Program-made: the position numbers and the translations under genes
Part shown: positions 19,508 through 27,871 of the stretch, piece by piece
How the letters are laid out: the number at the start of each line of letters is the position of its first letter
Position numbering within the stretch: position 1 is the first letter of the stretch
Notes under the pieces: generated by a model
The model's input: only the letters and a program-made list of their open reading frames with translations
Told to the model about the DNA's origin: nothing
Databases searched by the model: none
NCBI RefSeq assembly: GCF_021278965.1
Contig: NZ_CP065589.1
Location: 1,555,001-1,619,000, forward strand
DNA: 64,000 nt
Reading direction: 5' to 3'
DNA from: Chryseobacterium capnotolerans
Lineage (GTDB): Bacteria; Bacteroidota; Bacteroidia; Flavobacteriales; Weeksellaceae

Positions 19508-19562
19508 TAACCATTCCACTCCAGTGGAGGGATGTCAGATCGAAGATTTGACGGGGTGGTTT
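19508..19562. repeat. dispersed repeat family B, copy 2
   Basis: AACCATTCCACTCCAGTGGA at the left and TTGACGGGGTGGTT at the right form imperfect terminal inverted repeats. Inner ATC...GAT pairs allow a long hairpin. It is related to 9471-9524. Confidence 0.75.
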
Positions 19563-19726
19563 TCTCCAGTATTTAAACTTCTGTTTAATAATAAAATACT
19601 GCTGATTTATCTTAAATTCAATAAAATATGTGATATTAAATCACAATTAGAACATTTTGTTTAACAATAATTACCTTTAATTCAATTAAAAATTTTATTT
19701 TTAAAGTCTTAAAAAAAATTGACCAA

Positions 19727-20317
19727 ATGACTCACAAATCCCTCGAAATATGCTATGATTTTCCGTTTTTTTTTCGGGAAGAACTTGATGAAATATTTCA
19801 GGCTCATGAAAAAACATCCTTCCAGAAAGGAGATTTTATTCTTGAGGAAGGAAAAATGGCCAATGAGTATTATATTCTGGATAGCGGACTAGCCCGTTCA
19901 TTTGTCAATGATTTTAACGGAAATGAAGTAACCACCCATTTTTTTGTAGAGAATGAGGTTATTATTGAGGTTTTATCCATGTTTCAAAGAATTCCAACGC
20001 AGGAAAATATTATTTGTATCACAGACTGTGAATGCTGGAAGCTGGATTATGATACCTTTCAGGAGTTATTCCACAAAATTCCAAACCTCAGAGAATGGGG
20101 AAGAGCCTGGATGTCTAAAGAGCTTTTCGATTATAAACAGCGTTCTGTAGAAATGTTTACCCTTTCAGCAACAAGAAGATATCTGAATTTGCTGGAACAG
20201 AAGCCTAAGGTCGTACAGTTTGCTCCATTGAAGCAGATTGCATCTTATCTGGGTGTAACAGATACTTCACTGAGCAGAATTCGTAAAGAATTGGTCTCGC
20301 ATCCCAAGAAGATTTAA
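19727..20317 (+). CDS. Crp/Fnr family transcriptional regulator
   Basis: A 196-residue paralogue of the regulator at 15743 with the same layout: cyclic-nucleotide-binding-like domain (about 20-130) and helix-turn-helix LKQIASYLGVTDTSLSRIRK near 165-186. No Fe-S cysteine ligands are apparent. It lies directly upstream of a VOC gene and two DinB genes and may regulate them. A near-consensus TACCTTTA occurs about 55 bases before the start. Confidence 0.87.
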   Translation: MTHKSLEICYDFPFFFREELDEIFQAHEKTSFQKGDFILEEGKMANEYYILDSGLARSFVNDFNGNEVTTHFFVENEVIIEVLSMFQRIPTQENIICITDCECWKLDYDTFQELFHKIPNLREWGRAWMSKELFDYKQRSVEMFTLSATRRYLNLLEQKPKVVQFAPLKQIASYLGVTDTSLSRIRKELVSHPKKI

Positions 20318-20356
20318 ATCTTGCCTTATGACAAGTAGATTTTCATTACACCTTGG

Positions 20357-20364
20357 TAATTTTG
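20357..20364 (+). promoter_or_regulatory. TAnnTTTG promoter of the VOC gene
   Basis: TAATTTTG ends 30 bases before the ATG at 20395. The DinB gene 27 bases beyond the VOC stop probably shares it. Confidence 0.55.
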
Positions 20365-20394
20365 GTTTAAAGTTTAACACCAAATTTATACAAA

Positions 20395-20805
20395 ATGAAA
20401 ATCAATCAGATCTATGTCAATTTACCCGTAAAAGACGTACAAAAAACCAGAGCATTCTGGACAACACTCGGTTTTTCCATTAACGAACAGTTTTCGGATG
20501 ATAAAGCAGTGTGTGTAGTGATGAAAGAAGATCATATTTACACGATGTTTCTGAAAGAAGAATTTTTCCAAACCTTTACCAACAGACCTACTTCCAAAGG
20601 AGATACTACTCAGGTACTTCTTGCCATTGGGGTAGAAAGTAGAGAAGAAGTAGATCAGATGGTAAAAACAGCCATTGAAAACGGAGGTTCAAAATACAGC
20701 GAGTCTATGGACCACGGTTGGATGTATCAAAGTGCTTTTGCGGATTTAAACGGCCATCAGTGGGAAGTGATGTATGCGGATGCCTCTCAAATCCCTTCCG
20801 AATAG
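20395..20805 (+). CDS. VOC family protein (glyoxalase-like)
   Basis: A 136-residue VOC-fold protein with the N-terminal unit INQIYVNLPVKDVQKTRAFW and the C-terminal unit QSAFADLNGHQWEVMY, as in lactoylglutathione lyase relatives. The GHQWE block carries His and Glu that could be ligands. The DinB gene follows after 27 bases, so the two are likely co-transcribed. Confidence 0.87.
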   Translation: MKINQIYVNLPVKDVQKTRAFWTTLGFSINEQFSDDKAVCVVMKEDHIYTMFLKEEFFQTFTNRPTSKGDTTQVLLAIGVESREEVDQMVKTAIENGGSKYSESMDHGWMYQSAFADLNGHQWEVMYADASQIPSE

Positions 20806-20832
20806 TTTATTAATCAAATTATCACATGAGAG

Positions 20833-21294
20833 ATGGAAACAAAATCAAATGAGATAGAATTGGTAAAGCACCAGGTAGGAGTGACCTATAAAGTAATTCT
20901 TATTAATATTGAGGGAATTACCCATGAGGAATCAATGATTTTTCCTGACGAAGAAGCAAATTGTATGAATTGGATATTAGGGCACCTGATTGATGTAAGA
21001 AATGCATTATTAAATATTCTGGGAGAAGAATCTGTATGGAATGGAGATCCGTTTTCAGCGTACAAAAGAGGAGTGGCGGCTTTAGAAAAGAAAGATGAAT
21101 TTATAGATTTTGAAGAATTAAAATCCTATCTGCAAAAATCTCAGGAAAAACTGGAGGCGAAATTAAATACCCTAGAGAAATTCAATCCTGAAAATATTAA
21201 TGATATTGGAACACTCTGTTTTCATGAGAACTATCACTCGGGGCAGCTGGGTTATATTCGTAGACTCTTAGGAAAATCCGGAGGAATAAAATAA
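20833..21294 (+). CDS. DinB family protein
   Basis: A 153-residue four-helix protein of the DinB/YfiT type. Three His positions expected to bind a divalent metal are visible, in ILGHLIDVRNAL (helix 2) and in CFHENYHSGQLGYIRR (helix 4). Family members are metal-dependent thiol transferases or hydrolases linked to detoxification; this one's substrate is unknown. It starts 27 bases after the VOC gene. Confidence 0.85.
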   Translation: METKSNEIELVKHQVGVTYKVILINIEGITHEESMIFPDEEANCMNWILGHLIDVRNALLNILGEESVWNGDPFSAYKRGVAALEKKDEFIDFEELKSYLQKSQEKLEAKLNTLEKFNPENINDIGTLCFHENYHSGQLGYIRRLLGKSGGIK

Positions 21295-21326
21295 GAAATC
21301 AATAGTACAAAGATCCGGATTAACCT

Positions 21327-21363
21327 TAAAAATCTGCGTAATCCGTAAGATCTGCGAGATAAA
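21327..21363. repeat. short dispersed repeat of the AATCTGCG type (family D)
   Basis: AAATCTGCGTAATCCGTAAG followed by ATCTGCGAG. Related segments appear near 31447-31480 in reverse orientation and near 31628-31668. Confidence 0.5.
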
Positions 21364-21399
21364 AAACAAGAGTATTAAATATCAAGATAATCATCAGAA

Positions 21400-21479
21400 A
21401 TTTTATCGAAGATAAAATCTTAGCGCCTTAAAGCACAACGTTTATCAATTAATTTTGCGCCCTTTGCGCTTGCCAACCG
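21400..21479 (+). repeat. dispersed repeat family C, copy 1
   Basis: A TTTTATCGAAGATAAAATCT hairpin, then TAGCGCCTTAAAGCACAACG and a TTTGCGCTTGCCAACC end. It is the same family as 34180-34261 and the copy split by the IS110 element. Confidence 0.75.
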
Positions 21480-21502
21480 TTTAATATCAAAAAAATAAAA
21501 TA

Positions 21503-22027
21503 ATGAACACACCAAAATCAAAAAAAATGGAGCTCATTATTCCGGCTTATAGAATGCACACCCAAAGCTTTGTGAATGTTTTGGATGGCATTTCGGAAGA
21601 AGATGCACTCAAAAGAATTGAAAACAAAACCAATCATATTGTTTGGATGGCAGGAAACTTCGTGAATATGCGATATGGGTTGGGAATGGTATTAGGTCTT
21701 CAGGATCAGGACCCTAATAATGACCTGTTTTTTCAGGGAAAAACATTGGATGAAAGTTATACCTATCCAACATTAGCCAATTTGAAGAAAAGCTTCCATG
21801 ATATTTCTCCAAAGGTATATCAGAAATTGTTTGAAGTAACAGACGAAGAATTGGATGAAATCTTCGAAATAGGGATGAATATTCCTTTCATTAAAGAAAC
21901 TAAACTCAATTTTGCAGGAATGTGCATTGGCCGTGAAGACTATCTCAGTGGGCAAATTGGTTTGATGCGAAGAATTTTAGACTATCCGGGAATGAAGTAT
22001 GATGTAGATGAAAATCTTACCTATTAA
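21503..22027 (+). CDS. DinB family protein, second copy
   Basis: A 174-residue DinB-type four-helix protein, recognisable by NHIVWMAGNFVNMRYGLGMV near residues 42-61 and the last helix REDYLSGQIGLMRRIL. Some expected metal-binding His positions are replaced, so catalytic ability is uncertain. Its stop codon overlaps the start of the alpha/beta hydrolase gene by one base (TAATG), which indicates translational coupling. Confidence 0.8.
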   Translation: MNTPKSKKMELIIPAYRMHTQSFVNVLDGISEEDALKRIENKTNHIVWMAGNFVNMRYGLGMVLGLQDQDPNNDLFFQGKTLDESYTYPTLANLKKSFHDISPKVYQKLFEVTDEELDEIFEIGMNIPFIKETKLNFAGMCIGREDYLSGQIGLMRRILDYPGMKYDVDENLTY

Positions 22028-22806
22028 TGATGAGTCCGGTAGAAAAAGGATATAAACGAGTTAACGGAATTCAGTTGTATTATGAAATCTACGGTTCCGG
22101 AAAACCTCTGGTTTTGATTCATGGAGGCGGGTCTTCTATTTTATATGACTTCAAAGAGGTCATTGCAAGGCTGGAAAACAAGTTTCAACTTATTGGAATA
22201 GATCTCCAGAATCATGGGAGAAGTGAGCATCGTGATATTCCTGAAACATTTGAGCAGGATGCTGATGATGTAGCTGCACTTTTAGCAGAACTGAACATTC
22301 ATAAAGCTTCATTTTTTGGCTTCAGCAATGGAGGGAATACCGTAATGCAGATTGGATATCGTCATCCCAAAATTGTAGAAAAACTGGTCGTTGCTTCAGC
22401 GTTTTATAAAAGAAACGGAATGATGGATGGTTTTTTTGAAATGATGGAAGAGGCTACCTTTGACTCAATGCCTGAGCCTTTCAAAATCAATTTTTTGGAT
22501 CTCAATCCGGATTTTTCCAAGCTGGAAAACCTATTTGAAAAAGATAGTAAAAGAATGCAGACTTTTATTGACTGGGATGATGAGGTGTTGAGGTCTATCG
22601 AATCACCTACTTTGTTTATTAGTGGAGACCAAGATGTGATGAAGCCTGAGCATACCGTAGCTATGTGGCGGCTGGTAGAACATTCACAGCTGATGATCCT
22701 TCCTGTAGGACATGGAACTTATATGATGGCTGACTTTGATGGCAGTTTCAATGAAAATCTAGTCAACTTTACAACTAAAGAAGTAGAAAATTTTTTAAAC
22801 AAATAA
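22027..22806 (+). CDS. alpha/beta hydrolase
   Basis: A 259-residue hydrolase with the oxyanion motif IHGGGSS (31-37), nucleophile elbow GFSNGG with Ser100, acid in ISGDQDVM and late VGHGTYMM with the likely catalytic His. It overlaps the DinB gene by one base; a second Met at 22030 is an alternative start. Coupling to DinB suggests that both act on the same class of compound. Confidence 0.9.
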   Translation: MMSPVEKGYKRVNGIQLYYEIYGSGKPLVLIHGGGSSILYDFKEVIARLENKFQLIGIDLQNHGRSEHRDIPETFEQDADDVAALLAELNIHKASFFGFSNGGNTVMQIGYRHPKIVEKLVVASAFYKRNGMMDGFFEMMEEATFDSMPEPFKINFLDLNPDFSKLENLFEKDSKRMQTFIDWDDEVLRSIESPTLFISGDQDVMKPEHTVAMWRLVEHSQLMILPVGHGTYMMADFDGSFNENLVNFTTKEVENFLNK

Positions 22807-22919
22807 AGTCACAGATTGCATTCAAATTTTTTCACATCAGGATATGATGTCATTTGTTAAAACATGAGTGTCATTTGTGATTAAATAAAATAATACATAA
22901 CATTTTAAACTTAAAAATC

Positions 22920-23351
22920 ATGGCAAAATTAAATCCGTACTTAAATTTCGATGGAAAAGCTGAAGAAGCATTCAATTTTTACAAATCAGTTTTTGGAGGA
23001 GAATTCGTAGGTGAGATTCATAAAATGGGAAATGCTCCCGGTACCGAAAATCTTTCTGAAGAAGAAAAAAACAGAGTGATGCATATTGCATTGCCAATCG
23101 GAGGTGATCTTTTAATGGCATCTGATATTGTTCCAAGCTTTGGACAGAAATTAAATGTAGGGAATAATAATTACGTTTCTATTTTTCCGGAATCAAGAGA
23201 AGAAGCAGACAGACTTTTCAAAGGTCTTTCTGAAGACGGGAATGTAGAAATGCCCATTGAAGATCAGTTTTGGGGCGACTATTTTGGAAGTTTTCAGGAT
23301 AAATATGGTGTTCACTGGATGGTAAATTATAATGAAGAATACGGGAAATAA
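22920..23351 (+). CDS. VOC family protein, PhnB-like
   Basis: A 143-residue PhnB/YjdN-type VOC protein: opening NPYLNFDGKAEEAFNFYKSV, the conserved FGGEF and the closing WGDYFGSFQDKYGVHWMVNY. The family is structurally known, but its reaction is not settled. It is a stand-alone gene with a strong terminator after it. Confidence 0.9.
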   Translation: MAKLNPYLNFDGKAEEAFNFYKSVFGGEFVGEIHKMGNAPGTENLSEEEKNRVMHIALPIGGDLLMASDIVPSFGQKLNVGNNNYVSIFPESREEADRLFKGLSEDGNVEMPIEDQFWGDYFGSFQDKYGVHWMVNYNEEYGK

Positions 23352-23372
23352 TCTTATATTTAACTAATTATA

Positions 23373-23404
23373 AAAAGAGATGCCCGTCTTCGGGCAGCTC
23401 TTTT
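23373..23404 (+). terminator. terminator of the PhnB-like gene
   Basis: A 14-base-pair stem with one mismatch around GCCCG-TCTT-CGGGC, flanked by A and T runs. It lies inside the longest frame of the next gene and so argues for that gene's later start. Confidence 0.85.
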
Positions 23405-23430
23405 GTGTAAACATCAAAAAAAATAGAACT

Positions 23431-23844
23431 ATGGATCCAATTAAAATAGACATTACCATTTTAGCCCCAGTAGAAAAAGTTTGGAATTACTTCAACGAAC
23501 CCAAACACATTACCAAATGGAATTTTGCCCATGAAAGCTGGCATTGTCCAAGTTCTGAAAATGACCTGAAAGTAGGAGGCAGATTTAAAAACAAAATGGA
23601 AGCAAAAGATAAAAGCTTTGCATTCGATTTTGAAGGGGTATATGATGAAGTTACTCCCCACGCACTTATAAAATATCACATGGAAGATGGGCGTAAGGTA
23701 GAGGTTATTTTTGATAAGATCGATGAGAATACCACAAAGGTTATTGAGATTTTTGATCCTGAGAAACAAAATTCTGTGGAAATGCAGCGAGATGGCTGGT
23801 ACGCTATTCTCAATAATTTCCATAAGTATGTTGAGAATCATTAA
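23431..23844 (+). CDS. SRPBCC family protein (AHSA1/START-like)
   Basis: The frame is open from 23380, but that would run through a terminator hairpin, so ATG 23431 is chosen (137 residues). The N-terminal ITILAPVEKVWNYFNEPKHI and C-terminal helix DGWYAILNNFHKYVEN match the helix-grip fold of activator-of-Hsp90-like SRPBCC proteins, which bind hydrophobic ligands. The ligand is unknown. Two further SRPBCC genes lie at 26209 and 26683. Confidence 0.85.
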   Translation: MDPIKIDITILAPVEKVWNYFNEPKHITKWNFAHESWHCPSSENDLKVGGRFKNKMEAKDKSFAFDFEGVYDEVTPHALIKYHMEDGRKVEVIFDKIDENTTKVIEIFDPEKQNSVEMQRDGWYAILNNFHKYVENH

Positions 23845-23861
23845 AAATATTTTTTGTAGCC

Positions 23862-24119
23862 ATGATCAATTTAGTTATCATGTCAAAGAGTTTGAATTCC
23901 ATTTATGCGATGAGCTATGATCCGGAAGATGATTTTCTTCTGGGAGTTATTGCTGTACCCGCAAGAAGAGCCTTGAAAAAGGAGAAGATAGATTCTTTGG
24001 AAAAGCTGTCAGATTATTCTGAAAAAGAAATTCTACAGCTGCATGGTTTCGGAAAAAATACAATGATGAAGCTGAAAGATCATATGAAGGAGCATCAAAT
24101 GTGTTTTAAAGAAACATAA
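23862..24119 (+). CDS. small helix-hairpin-helix protein, RpoA-CTD-like
   Basis: An 85-residue protein (79 if it starts at Met 23880) whose C-terminal half, from RALKKEKIDSLEKLSDYSEK to ILQLHGFGKNTMMKLKDHM, is the helix-hairpin-helix fold shared with the RNA polymerase alpha C-terminal domain. It probably binds DNA or protein; no enzymatic motif is seen. It starts 17 bases after the SRPBCC gene and may be co-transcribed with it. Confidence 0.75.
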   Translation: MINLVIMSKSLNSIYAMSYDPEDDFLLGVIAVPARRALKKEKIDSLEKLSDYSEKEILQLHGFGKNTMMKLKDHMKEHQMCFKET

Positions 24120-24262
24120 ATGTAAAAGACTTGATTTTTATCGTGTCGTTGCAATTAGATGAAAATAATTTTCTTTGAATGCAGGGACATTATATTTCTT
24201 TTGCTTTATGTTTGTCTTTAGCACATTTTAATTTGTTAATATAAAAACAATTATAATAATAC

Positions 24263-24304
24263 TTTGTCATTCTGAATGAAGCAGGGCATAATGAAGAATC
24301 TCTG
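24263..24304. repeat. GTCATTCTGAAT-type dispersed repeat (family E), copy 1
   Basis: TTTGTCATTCTGAATGAAGC followed by AATGAAGAATCTC. Related copies are at 31553, 31682, 45553 and 51775. The surrounding 260-bp gap shows nothing else. Confidence 0.6.
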
Positions 24305-24380
24305 CATAATAAATGATGCAGAACTTTCAAACTTGTCAGACAAATAAACAGCATAGAACTCAACTTTAAAATATAAACTT

Positions 24381-25247
24381 ATGAATAACGATATTTTCCC
24401 ATGTCTGTGGTATGACGGAGAGGCTAAACAATCTGCCGAATTTTACTGTAAAGTTTTTGGAGGAGAGATAACTGCAGACACTCCGGTTGTCATGAACATT
24501 GATCTGTTTGGTCAACGACTAATGTTGCTTAACGGCGGGCCACAATTTAAAAAGAATCCTTCCATTTCTTTTACAGTACTTTGTGAAACAGAAGATGAAG
24601 TTCAGAAATACTGGGACCAATTGATAGAGGGCGGGATAGCTTTAATGGAACTTGATTCCTATTCTTGGAGTACAAAATACGGATGGGTACAAGATAAATA
24701 TGGAGTAACCTGGCAGTTGTTTTTTGGAGAAAAAGCAGGTGGGCAAAAGATCGTTCCTACTTTGATGTTTATTCATGAAAATAATGGTAAAGCTAAAGAG
24801 GCTATGGAACTGTACACCCAGACCTTCCCTGATTCAAAGATAGAGGGGATTCTAACTTACGGACAAGGAGGAGAAGGGCATAGTATACAGGAGCCGGCTG
24901 AAAATGTGCAGCATGCTCAAATGACCATTGGAAATTATACTTTATACTGTATGGATAATTCGTATGATCATCAGTTTGATTTCAATGAAGGAATTTCTAT
25001 TGTAATAATGACGGATGACCAACAGCAAACCGACACATACTGGAACGCACTTACAGCAAACGGCGGAAGAGAAAGTATGTGTGGCTGGCTAAAAGATAAA
25101 TATGGTTTGAGCTGGCAAATTGTTCCTAAAAAATTGATTCAGCTGATGAATGATCCTAATCAGGAAAAAGCTTATAAAGTGGTACAGGCGATGATGAAAA
25201 TGCAGAAAATTATTATACAGGATTTGGAAGACGCTTATAATTCATAA
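24381..25247 (+). CDS. tandem VOC (PhnB-like) protein
   Basis: A 288-residue protein made of two PhnB-like VOC units. The first (about 1-120) has CLWYDGEAKQSAEFYCKVFG and WGWVQDKYGVTWQLFFG-type ends; the second (about 128-250) has MFIHENNGKAKEAMELYTQT and WLKDKYGLSWQIVP. A C-terminal helix of about 35 residues follows. This two-unit layout is often annotated as 3-demethylubiquinone-9 3-methyltransferase-like, but no methyltransferase motif is present. Function unknown. Confidence 0.87.
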   Translation: MNNDIFPCLWYDGEAKQSAEFYCKVFGGEITADTPVVMNIDLFGQRLMLLNGGPQFKKNPSISFTVLCETEDEVQKYWDQLIEGGIALMELDSYSWSTKYGWVQDKYGVTWQLFFGEKAGGQKIVPTLMFIHENNGKAKEAMELYTQTFPDSKIEGILTYGQGGEGHSIQEPAENVQHAQMTIGNYTLYCMDNSYDHQFDFNEGISIVIMTDDQQQTDTYWNALTANGGRESMCGWLKDKYGLSWQIVPKKLIQLMNDPNQEKAYKVVQAMMKMQKIIIQDLEDAYNS

Positions 25248-25295
25248 ATATATTTCGGCTTGCTGTTTGATGTTATCTAGATAAAAGGTTTGCTT

Positions 25296-26129
25296 ATGAA
25301 AACACAGAACAAATCACAATCTAAATCAAAAGTCCCTAAAGAAGGACTGTTTCCGGAAATTATCCGGAATGATTATCAGGGAAGCAAGAAGTTATGGAAC
25401 AAGAAAGCTGTTATTTCCGGAGGAGACAGTGGAATAGGGCAGGCAGTAGCCGTTCATTTTGCCAGGGAAGGTGCAGATGTTGCTATTATTTATAAGGAAA
25501 GTGACAATGATGCTAAAGAAACCAAACGATTGGTAGTAAAAGAAGGTCGGAAATGCCTTTTGATTAAAGGTGATCTTACCCGGAAAACATTTAGAGATAA
25601 ATGTACAGATAAGATTAGAGAAGCTTGGAAGAGTATTGATATTCTGGTTAATAATGCAGGAATTCATACTTCTAAAAATAGTCTGGAAAAAATTTCAGAT
25701 GAGCAGATTAAAGAAACCTTTGATACCAATATCATTTCTATGATTTCTTTTACCCGAAATTTTCTTCCGCTGATGAAAAAAGGAGGCCGTATTATTTGTA
25801 CAACTTCGGTTACGGCGTATCGGGGAAGCGATCATTTAATTGATTATGTAGCTACTAAAGGAGCCATCTTATCCTTTATCCGTTCATTGGCAGATAATCT
25901 TGCTAAAAAAGAAATTCTGGTCAATGGAGTAGCGCCCGGACCTATATGGACGCCACTTGTAAAAGAAGCATTTGATGATCTTTCAACCTTTGGAAAGGAT
26001 ACTCCGTTAAAACGTGCAGGGCAGCCATCAGAAGTAGCTCCCGCTTATGTTTTTCTCGCCTCTAAAGATGCCAGTTATATCACAGGGGAAGTAATTCATA
26101 TCAATGGTGGAGATTTTGTCGGAGGCTAA
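25296..26129 (+). CDS. SDR family oxidoreductase
   Basis: A 277-residue short-chain dehydrogenase with an N-terminal extension of about 35 residues rich in Lys and Gln. The NAD(P) motif GGDSGIGQAVA, NNAG near 119-122, Ser171 and the YVATK active site (Tyr184, Lys188) are all present. The length and extension match the YhdF/YghA-like stress SDR group. The ATG at 25296 is preferred to the in-frame TTG at 25290. Monocistronic. Confidence 0.9.
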   Translation: MKTQNKSQSKSKVPKEGLFPEIIRNDYQGSKKLWNKKAVISGGDSGIGQAVAVHFAREGADVAIIYKESDNDAKETKRLVVKEGRKCLLIKGDLTRKTFRDKCTDKIREAWKSIDILVNNAGIHTSKNSLEKISDEQIKETFDTNIISMISFTRNFLPLMKKGGRIICTTSVTAYRGSDHLIDYVATKGAILSFIRSLADNLAKKEILVNGVAPGPIWTPLVKEAFDDLSTFGKDTPLKRAGQPSEVAPAYVFLASKDASYITGEVIHINGGDFVGG

Positions 26130-26208
26130 AAATGATCACATAGCCTCTCCTTTTATATTCTTAAGTTCTCTGAAAAACTCAAACATACCACTTAATAAAT
26201 AAAAAAAT

Positions 26209-26637
26209 ATGGAACAATTATCATATGAAATAGAAATCAATGCAGAACCTGAAAAAGTATGGAGCGTCCTTTGGAGTGAAATTACTTACAGACAATGGAC
26301 TACTGCTTTTACAGAAGGCTCTTTTTATGAAGGCGTGTTAGAAGAAAATAGTATTGTTAAATTCCTGGACCCCAAAAACAATGGGATGTACAGCAGGGTT
26401 ATAAAAGTGATTCCCAATCAGGAAATAAAATTTCTGCATTTAGGGGAGATTTATGAAGGGATTGAAGTAGCCCAGGAATGGGGCGATGCAACAGAGGCTT
26501 ACTTCCTTGAAGAAAATGATGAAGGAACTTTATTGAGAACAGTAATTAATACTCCAGCTGAATTTAAATCTTTTTTTGAAGAAAAATTTCCAAAAGCAAT
26601 GAATATTGTTAAACACCTTTCGGAAAATCAGCTGTAA
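26209..26637 (+). CDS. SRPBCC family protein
   Basis: A 142-residue helix-grip protein with the opening SYEIEINAEPEKVWSVLW and late segment TLLRTVINTPAEFKSFFEEK. It is a close tandem paralogue of the next gene, which begins 45 bases further on. The pair probably arose by duplication. Ligand unknown. Confidence 0.83.
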   Translation: MEQLSYEIEINAEPEKVWSVLWSEITYRQWTTAFTEGSFYEGVLEENSIVKFLDPKNNGMYSRVIKVIPNQEIKFLHLGEIYEGIEVAQEWGDATEAYFLEENDEGTLLRTVINTPAEFKSFFEEKFPKAMNIVKHLSENQL

Positions 26638-26682
26638 AGAAATACCCATTTAGAGAGATAACCAATCACAAAAATCTAAAAT

Positions 26683-27141
26683 ATGGAAACCTTATCTTAC
26701 GAAACAATAATAGAGGCTCCCTTACAAAAAGTATGGGATATTCTCTGGGGACCTGAAACCTACGGTCAATGGACACAATACTTTGGGGCCGGATCTTCTG
26801 TCATGAAATCCGATTGGCAGGTTGGCGGGAAAACCTATTTTCTTAATGAAAAAGGAGATGGAATGGTTTCTACCATAGACAGCCTGGATGAGCCTCATCA
26901 AATCGTTTTTAAACACTTGGGGATGACTGAAAATGGAGTAGAAGATACACAAAGCAAAGAAGTCATGGAATGGAGTGGCTGTTTTGAAAAATACTTCCTG
27001 ACTGATTTTGATGGAAGAACCAAGCTTCATACTGAAGTCCAGGTAGACAGTGAATGGCGGGATCATATGGATACCGGATTTACGAAAGGTCTGATGGTTG
27101 TAAAAAGTCTGGCCGAAGGAGTTAACCGGAGTGAAGTGTAG
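26683..27141 (+). CDS. SRPBCC family protein, tandem paralogue
   Basis: A 152-residue SRPBCC protein with SYETIIEAPLQKVWDILWG at the start and the C-terminal helix TGFTKGLMVVKSLAEG. It shares the METLSYE / MEQLSYE opening and overall layout with its neighbour, consistent with tandem duplication followed by divergence. Confidence 0.83.
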   Translation: METLSYETIIEAPLQKVWDILWGPETYGQWTQYFGAGSSVMKSDWQVGGKTYFLNEKGDGMVSTIDSLDEPHQIVFKHLGMTENGVEDTQSKEVMEWSGCFEKYFLTDFDGRTKLHTEVQVDSEWRDHMDTGFTKGLMVVKSLAEGVNRSEV

Positions 27142-27248
27142 AAGGAAAGAATGATTTGGATTCGGGTTCAAATAAAATCTTATAAAGTCTTTAACATCCC
27201 ATTGTGTATTTCTTCTTATTATTTATTGTCTAACTATTCAACAAAACT

Positions 27249-27708
27249 ATGAAGCTATTAGTTATTCTCTTCGGTACATTTATATTGGCTCTGCTGGGAA
27301 CTATGCTATTTCAGGGAAAGCCGGATCTTTTATTTTCTGGAAATCTTGGAATGGCGGTCTTTATCATATTTACAGGTTTCTCCCATTTTAAATTTCAAAA
27401 AGGAATGGCCATGATGATCTCCTGATTTTATCCCTGCTAAAATGTTTTGGGTATATGGTACAGGCTTTCTGGAAATTGCTGCCGGAATAGGGCTGATGAT
27501 TCCTGCTATCCGTGAAATGACTGCCATTTTACTGATTGTTTTTTATGTATTGGTTTTTGTAGCCAATGTTCATTCATCTCAAAAGAAGATTAATATTTTT
27601 AAAGCAGATTATACCGGCCCGGGAATGCAATACCTTTATACCCAAAGAATTCCCATGCAGATTATTTTAATTGCATGGACCTGGTATTTCGGAATATATT
27701 TACATTAA
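27249..27708 (+). pseudogene. DoxX family membrane protein, split by one extra base
   Basis: A 58-codon frame from ATG 27249 (two hydrophobic helices, ending HFKFQKGMAMMIS) stops at 27423-27425, and the next frame carries on at once with PDFIPAKMFWVYGTGFLEI and two more helices. Removing one base near 27420 (ATCTCCT) gives a single 152-residue four-helix DoxX/DoxD-like protein. DoxX-like proteins sit in the inner membrane and are linked to redox or sulfur metabolism; the exact role here is unknown. Confidence 0.8.
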
Positions 27709-27718
27709 TACATATAAG

Positions 27719-27741
27719 CAGCCTTTCGGGGCTGTTTTTTT
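27719..27741 (+). terminator. terminator of the DoxX gene
   Basis: CAGCC-TTTCGG-GGCTG stem followed by seven T. Confidence 0.8.
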
Positions 27742-27871
27742 ATTTAAAACGATCAAAATAAATGTTAAATATTGTAACGTTTTGAGTTTTGAGTTGTCTT
27801 ATTAATAAAGAATCTGATTTTTTATTGATTAAAATATTGGGGACTCTGTTTTTAATTTTAAAACGTAAGTT

